In this document: positions 54,939 to 59,295 of the stretch, in pieces
Position numbering within the stretch: position 1 is the stretch's first letter
Layout of the letters: each line of letters starts with the position of its first letter
DNA from: an uncultured beta proteobacterium
GTDB lineage: Bacteria > Pseudomonadota > Gammaproteobacteria > Burkholderiales > Burkholderiaceae_E
Length of the DNA stretch: 59,295 nt
Direction: 5' to 3'
NCBI GenBank assembly: GCA_903934295.1
Contig: CAIZNI010000006.1
Span: 1-59,295 of the forward strand
Translations under genes and position numbers: made by a program
Notes under the pieces: generated by a model
Databases searched by the model: none
What the model saw: only the letters and a program-made list of their open reading frames with translations
What the model was told of the DNA's origin: nothing

Positions 54939-56729
54939 TCAGGCTTCCTTGTACCAGTTCGCGATGCCCCAGGTGTCGCTGTCCCAGCCCGACAGCGGCG
55001 CCACCAGTTTGGTGGCGGCCGCCGACACCCGCGGACGGAACACCAGCGGAATGACGTAGCCGTCGCCGCACACCAGGTCGTTCATCTTGATGAACATCGC
55101 CGCCCGGCGCGCCGGGTCGAGTTCGACCTGCGCCGCCTTGTGGGTGGCGTCGTACTCGTCGTTGCGCCAGCGGCTCAGGTTGCGGCTGGCCCACTTGTTG
55201 GCCTTCTGGGACACCTCCCAGGAGGTGTACTGCTCCATGAACACCTGCGGGTCCGGCTGGGTCATGGTGGTGGTGAACATCTGCATGTCGGCCCAGAACT
55301 TCTGGTAGGTGTCCGGGTTGGCAAAGTCGCTGCCGAAGAACACCGCCGCGGTGATGCTCTTGAGTTCGAGCTCGATGCCGGCCTTGGCGCAGGCGTCCTT
55401 GATGATGGCCTGGGTCTTCTGGCGCGGCTGGTTCACCGAGGTCTGATAGACGAACTTGAGCTTGACGCCGCCCTTGGCCCGGATGCCGTCGGCTCCCTTC
55501 TTCCAGCCCGCTGCCTCGAGAATCTGGTTCGCCTTCTCGATGTTGAACTCGAACTTCATGTTCGGGCTGCGAAAACGCGGCGGGTTGTTCAGGAAGTTGG
55601 CGGTGGCCACCCCGGTGCGGCCGTAGATGAAGTCCATCACGCCCTTGCGGTCGACCAGCAGGCCCATGGCTTCGCGCACCGCCTTGTCCTGGAAGGACGG
55701 GTGGCGGCTCTTCACGCTGGCGCGCTCACCGTCGACCTCGTTCCAGGGGTCGGTGGAATTGAGCACGATGAATTCGATGTTGCCACCGGCCACGATCGAG
55801 ATCTTGCCGCGGCCGCCGTTCTCCAGGCGCTTGAGGATCTCGTCCTCGACCTGCAGGTTCCAGGCGTAGTCGTATTCACCGGTCTGCAGCACCGCGCGCG
55901 CCGCCGAGATCGCGTCGCCTCCGCCCTTGACCTCGATCGCATCGAAATGCGGGCGGTTGGGCTGGTGGTAGTTGGCAAACGCCTCGCCGCGCAGCATGTC
56001 GCCGGGCTTGAAATCGACGAACTTGTAGGGCCCGGTGCCCACCGGCTTGATGTTGTTGGGCGCCTCGCGCGACTTCGCGCCAATGAAGGGGGCGAACAGG
56101 TGCTTGGGGATCATCATGCCGACGGTGCCCACCAGCGGCTCGGCCCAGAACGGGGTGGCCTTGGGGAAAACCACCCGGACGGTGTGGGAATCGACCTTGT
56201 CAATCCGGATGTCCTTGTAGGTGGCCACGTTGACGGTGGCGGTCGCCGGGTCCCGGCAATACTCCCAGTTGAAGACCACGTCGTCAGCGCTGAAGGGCTG
56301 GCCGTCGTGCCAGGTGACACCGCGCTTGAGCTTCCAGGTGATGGTGCGGCCGTCGGCGGAGATGCCGCCGTTCTCGCGCGAGGGAATCTCGGCGGCGAGC
56401 ACCGGCACCAGGTTCCCGTCGCCATCCCAGCCGGCCAGCGGCTCGTAAAAGATACGGGTGGCGTCCTGCTCCTTGGTACCGCCGGCGAAGTGCGGGTTCA
56501 GGTGAACCGACCCCTGCCAGTACAGGACCTTCAGGGTGCCGCCACCGCCGCGCCGCGTCGGCTTGTAGGTGAAGTTGGACTGGGCCTGCGCGACGCCGTA
56601 GTGCATCAGCATCATCGAGGCGGTGGGCGCGGTCAGGCCGACGGCCACCATCTTCTGGATGAAGCTGCGGCGTGCCAGGCGACCTTCCCGGACGTCCTCG
56701 ACCAAATCGCGAATCTGCTGCTCGTTCAT
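54939..56729 (-). CDS. Peptide ABC transporter substrate-binding protein (SBP_bac_5) with Tat signal
   Basis: Periplasmic binding protein of 596 residues, family 5. The N terminus holds a twin-arginine signal: ARRSFIQKMVAVGLTAPTAS and cleavage after VAQAQ near residue 50, so it is probably exported folded. Blocks such as FYEPLAGWDGDGNLVPVLA, WKLKRGVTWHDGQPFSADDV and NPDTYQKFWADMQ are typical. ATG 56729 has AGGAAG upstream; the frame to 56840 extends into the leader. First gene of the A-B-C-D-F operon; ligand could be oligopeptides, dipeptides or other solutes taken by this family, so peptide specificity is inferred. Confidence 0.92.
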   Translation of the reverse strand: MNEQQIRDLVEDVREGRLARRSFIQKMVAVGLTAPTASMMLMHYGVAQAQSNFTYKPTRRGGGGTLKVLYWQGSVHLNPHFAGGTKEQDATRIFYEPLAGWDGDGNLVPVLAAEIPSRENGGISADGRTITWKLKRGVTWHDGQPFSADDVVFNWEYCRDPATATVNVATYKDIRIDKVDSHTVRVVFPKATPFWAEPLVGTVGMMIPKHLFAPFIGAKSREAPNNIKPVGTGPYKFVDFKPGDMLRGEAFANYHQPNRPHFDAIEVKGGGDAISAARAVLQTGEYDYAWNLQVEDEILKRLENGGRGKISIVAGGNIEFIVLNSTDPWNEVDGERASVKSRHPSFQDKAVREAMGLLVDRKGVMDFIYGRTGVATANFLNNPPRFRSPNMKFEFNIEKANQILEAAGWKKGADGIRAKGGVKLKFVYQTSVNQPRQKTQAIIKDACAKAGIELELKSITAAVFFGSDFANPDTYQKFWADMQMFTTTMTQPDPQVFMEQYTSWEVSQKANKWASRNLSRWRNDEYDATHKAAQVELDPARRAAMFIKMNDLVCGDGYVIPLVFRPRVSAAATKLVAPLSGWDSDTWGIANWYKEA

Positions 56730-56861
56730 TTTGATCTTCCTCTGACAGAATGCTTCGTCTGACGCGAAGCGAGAAACGTACCACCTGGATCGACTCCGCG
56801 CATTGCCGGTTTGCTGCGCGCGCCCGAGCGCATCATCCATCCCAACCGGGTCGGCATCAAG

Positions 56862-56883
56862 CCCTCGCCGTTACCGGCAAGGG
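56862..56883 (-). terminator. Possible hairpin after the universal stress gene
   Basis: CCCT-C-GCCG-TTAC-CGGC-A-AGGG forms an 8-bp stem with one internal mismatch and a 4-base loop, 60-80 bases downstream of the universal stress gene on its strand. No T-tract follows. A weak terminator or chance structure. Confidence 0.3.
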
Positions 56884-56942
56884 TCTTCGGGGGCTCCACA
56901 GAGAGCGATGCGGCGTCGCGCAGCCCTGAATCCCCCAACCGA

Positions 56943-57380
56943 TCAGGGGGTGATCACCACCAGCACGCTGCAGGGCGCGTGCTCGATCAGCGCCTTGGAG
57001 ACCGAGCCACGCCACCAGCGGGCGGCCCAGCTGTCCTGGTGCTTGTGGCCGACCACGATCAGATCGGCACCGATGCGGTGCGCGCAGTGGACGATCTCGT
57101 CGACAGAGTGCCCGGTCACCACTTCGCCTTGCGCCTGCAGGCCGGCCTCGGCCAGCCGCTGCACACCTGAGTCCAGAACCGCCTGATAGGCGGCCCGGTC
57201 AGCCGGATCGGCATGGGTCTCGTAGGCCCAGCCCTCAGCCATGATCGGCGTAGCCAGCGTGGGCATGACCGCCACCAGGAACAGCTCGGCGCGTGTCCAC
57301 TGACCAATCTCCTGACAGTCGAGCAGGGCCTGCTGGCCCGGGGCAGAACCGTCGTACGCCAACAGAATCCGCTTGTACAT
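56943..57380 (-). CDS. Universal stress protein (UspA family)
   Basis: A 145-residue single-domain UspA protein starting MYKRILLAYDGSAPGQQALL. The ATP-binding signature G-x2-G-type loop near the end reads VVGHKHQDSWAARWWRGSVS, then IEHAPCSVLVV. The phosphate-binding spacing is slightly altered (GHKHQ for G-x-x-G), so nucleotide binding is uncertain. I start at the ATG at 57380 behind GGAGG; the longer frame to 57992 is antisense to the DMT permease. It is upstream of the opp operon on the same strand with a 213-bp gap. Confidence 0.9.
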   Translation of the reverse strand: MYKRILLAYDGSAPGQQALLDCQEIGQWTRAELFLVAVMPTLATPIMAEGWAYETHADPADRAAYQAVLDSGVQRLAEAGLQAQGEVVTGHSVDEIVHCAHRIGADLIVVGHKHQDSWAARWWRGSVSKALIEHAPCSVLVVITP

Positions 57381-57555
57381 GGAGCCTCCCGAAGATTGAA
57401 CGGCGGGCGCGCCGCGCGATCGACGCGCGCAGCCACACCTTCTCACCGATGGCCGCCCGCCGCCAGCAAACCCGACCTGGGCGCTCTCAGGGAATTCCCT
57501 TGCATGGCCCCGGGAGGCGTGCGAGCACCCGTCAGGGGAACGAGATGGGCAGGGG

Positions 57556-58608
57556 GTGCACGCCATTGACGCGACGACCGAATGCCCGAAGACTGCGTCG
57601 GCACCGGACACCGGTCCCGACTCACTGCCCGACTCACTGACAGATGCCCCCTCGAACACCACCGACCGCTCGCCGAACGACCCGCCCGCCGCCCCCGGCG
57701 GCGGCGCATCGCCACCCGGACGCCGTTTCCGGATGACCGCGGACGAGCGCGCGCGCAGCAACCGCATCGGCATCCTCTGGATGGTCCTGGGGATGACCGC
57801 CTTCATCGGCAACGACGCCATCATCAAGGCGGTGGGTGAACGACTGCCCGCGGCGCAGATGATCGTGGTGCGCGGGGTGATGGCGATCACCCTGATCGTG
57901 CTGGTCGCGGCCCGGATGGGCGCACTGGGCCGGATCCGGGATGTGGCCCGCGGCTGGGTGGTGCTGCGCGCGGGCTGCGAGGGGGCGGGCACCTTCCTGT
58001 ATCTGGCGGCCCTCTTTCATCTGCCGCTGGCCAATGTGACCGCGCTGAACCTGTCGTCACCGCTGATGATCGCGGTGCTGGCGATGATCTTCCTGAACGA
58101 GCGGGTGGATCGCGCCCGCTGGGCCATCATCGCGGTGGGCTTCGGCGGGGTGCTGCTGGTGGTGCAGCCGCGGCTCGACGGCTTCAACCTGTATGCGTGG
58201 ATGTGCCTGCTCGCCACCCTGATTTACGCATTTCGCGACCTGCTCACCCGCAAGATCGACCCGGCCACGCCCTCGATCCTGGTCACGCTGGCCACCGCCG
58301 GGGTGGTGTGGCTGATGGCCGCGGTGGTGATGCTCTTTCAGGGGTGGACGCCGATGTCGGGCCGGGATCTGGGCCTGCTCGCGCTGGCTTCCGTCTTGCT
58401 GTCGACCGGGTACTACGCGCTGATCGCGGCGCTGCGCCAGGGCGAGTTGTCGGTGATCGCACCGTTTCGCTATGTCGGCCTGCTGTGGGCGTTGCTGATC
58501 GGCTATGTCGTCTGGGGCACCCTGCCCAACTCGCTGGGCTGGGTGGGCATCGCGCTGCTGATCGGCGCGGGTCTGGCGATGATCCACGGGCAGCGCGCGC
58601 GGCGCTAG
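57556..58608 (+). CDS. DMT superfamily permease (EamA domains)
   Basis: Inner-membrane transporter of the drug/metabolite superfamily with ten predicted helices in two EamA repeats (IGILWMVLGMTAFIGNDAII first, LGLLALASVLLSTGYYALIA in the second). Members export amino acids, metabolites or toxic compounds; this one is unassigned. The GTG at 57556 gives 350 residues, but the first 59 are Pro/Ser/Asp-rich and include a 12-bp duplicated stretch. ATG 57733 would give 291 residues, closer to the usual length. Divergent from the universal stress gene. Confidence 0.85.
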   Translation: MHAIDATTECPKTASAPDTGPDSLPDSLTDAPSNTTDRSPNDPPAAPGGGASPPGRRFRMTADERARSNRIGILWMVLGMTAFIGNDAIIKAVGERLPAAQMIVVRGVMAITLIVLVAARMGALGRIRDVARGWVVLRAGCEGAGTFLYLAALFHLPLANVTALNLSSPLMIAVLAMIFLNERVDRARWAIIAVGFGGVLLVVQPRLDGFNLYAWMCLLATLIYAFRDLLTRKIDPATPSILVTLATAGVVWLMAAVVMLFQGWTPMSGRDLGLLALASVLLSTGYYALIAALRQGELSVIAPFRYVGLLWALLIGYVVWGTLPNSLGWVGIALLIGAGLAMIHGQRARR

Positions 58609-58616
58609 GCGACGGA

Positions 58617-59295
58617 TCAGGCGGCCATCGGCGCCCGGGGCGCGCTGACCGGCCAATCGCGCATCGCCAGCGCCGGGGGCAGCGGCGTGTCGATCAGCAG
58701 GCACAGCGACCGCAAGGCGTCGGCATACGCCAGGGGCCACGGTTCGTCGTCACCGATCTGGCGCTCGCACCAGGCCTTGACCAGCTGCGGACGCTGGCTC
58801 CAGCCCAGGCGGCGCAGTCCGGCCACCGCGCGCACCAGCGCCGCCGTGCCGTTGAGTTCGCCGGCGGCGGTTGCCGGGTCCAGCGACAGGCGCGCCAGCA
58901 CCTGGTTTCGCCAGGCCAGACGGCGCGGGTGGGCCGCCGTGTCGGCGCCAAAGCGGGCGCGCGCCAGCACACGCGTGACCGCAGCAATCGACTCGGCGCC
59001 CTCGGCCAGCGACTGACGGGCCGGCTCGCGCATCAGCGGGGCGGGGCGCTGGGCCAGCATCGCGTCGAGCACCAGGCAACGCCACAGTTCGGGCAGGGTG
59101 AGGCGGCCATCGGCACGGGCGATGGCCAGCGCATCCTGGCGCAGTCGCGCCCTTTGCGGGGCAGGCAGCGCCTGGCAGCGGTTGATCAGCTGCTCGAAGG
59201 CCGGCTGGCGCAGCGCGGGCGGCAACGACCAGCAGCGCTGCAGCAGCGGGTGGGGCGCGTGGGGCGCGTGGGGCGCGTGGGGCGCGTGGGGCGCG
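58617..59295 (-). CDS. C-terminal part of a probable M48-family membrane metallopeptidase (partial)
   Basis: The frame is open to the contig edge, so only the last ~226 codons are seen. From the edge it reads a HAP tripeptide repeat, then a helical region with LPAPQRARLRQDALAIARAD and GRLTLPELWRCLVLDAML, and ends with LRSLCLLIDTPLPPAL. This pattern of helical ADGR-LTLPE and C-terminal L-x3-TPLPPAL resembles the TerB-like tail after the catalytic part of long betaproteobacterial M48 peptidases. No catalytic HExxH is within the window, so the family call is tentative. A TTG at 59225 could be taken as a start, but the upstream frame continues without a stop. Confidence 0.5.
   Translation of the reverse strand, partial: APHAPHAPHAPHAPHPLLQRCWSLPPALRQPAFEQLINRCQALPAPQRARLRQDALAIARADGRLTLPELWRCLVLDAMLAQRPAPLMREPARQSLAEGAESIAAVTRVLARARFGADTAAHPRRLAWRNQVLARLSLDPATAAGELNGTAALVRAVAGLRRLGWSQRPQLVKAWCERQIGDDEPWPLAYADALRSLCLLIDTPLPPALAMRDWPVSAPRAPMAA
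59251..59295. repeat. Perfect 9-bp tandem repeat at the contig end
   Basis: Five exact copies of TGGGGCGCG run to the last base. Read on the minus strand in frame they encode His-Ala-Pro units in the truncated protein. The assembly probably stopped because reads could not cross the array, so the true copy number is unknown. Confidence 0.9.

Noticed and set aside
57436-57555. Small open frames in the universal stress/DMT permease gap
   Set aside because: No motif, no good ribosome binding site and codon use unlike the neighbours; treated as a divergent promoter region.

Overview
The window reads as one complete assembly contig from a high-GC betaproteobacterium, most likely of the order Burkholderiales. 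This rests on very high GC, strong G/C third-position codon bias, and the run purM / AI-2E permease / hda / HAD phosphatase / pcnB / folK / deoxynucleoside kinase, which is familiar from that order. The genus cannot be named from the sequence. Bases 1-22 are the 3' end of an Illumina read-2 adapter, and the last 45 bases are a perfect 9-bp tandem repeat, so both ends look like assembly ends.

Layout. 1-2.9 kb: 5'-truncated gamma-glutamyltransferase overlapping miaA. 2.9-12.7 kb: accessory catabolic block with a CaiB-type racemase/CoA-transferase, a nitroreductase, an acyl-CoA dehydrogenase with an EthD-type small protein, a large MalT-like LuxR regulator, and an amidase / nitronate monooxygenase / PPOX-flavoprotein run. 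12.75-19.7 kb (minus): purM-tamA-tamB. 19.9-25.0 kb (plus): AI-2E permease, hda, HAD phosphatase, pcnB, folK, deoxynucleoside kinase, mostly with start/stop overlaps. 25-30.8 kb: galE (minus) divergent from manC, then phoB-phoR behind a clear three-unit PHO box, then a split chromate transporter. 30.8-39.2 kb: a 2004-residue alpha-2-macroglobulin with thioester, followed by pbpC.

39.1-57.4 kb is one long minus-strand run and the most unusual part. In transcription order it holds a universal stress protein, a complete Opp/Dpp-type peptide ABC importer (A-B-C-D-F), a 2841-residue RTX protein ending in a leishmanolysin-like (M8) zinc peptidase, a 558-residue VCBS/Ig/RTX/DUF4214 protein, and a cytosolic M20 peptidase. 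I infer that the two RTX proteins are secreted by type I export (no exporter is in the window) and that the locus could degrade protein outside the cell, import the peptides and hydrolyse them inside. The window ends with a DMT permease and the C-terminal part of a probable M48-family membrane peptidase.

No tRNA, rRNA, CRISPR array, insertion sequence or prophage was recognised. No gene-free stretch exceeds 300 bases; the largest gaps are about 200-230 bases and hold divergent promoters. Short tandem repeats at gene boundaries recur through the window.
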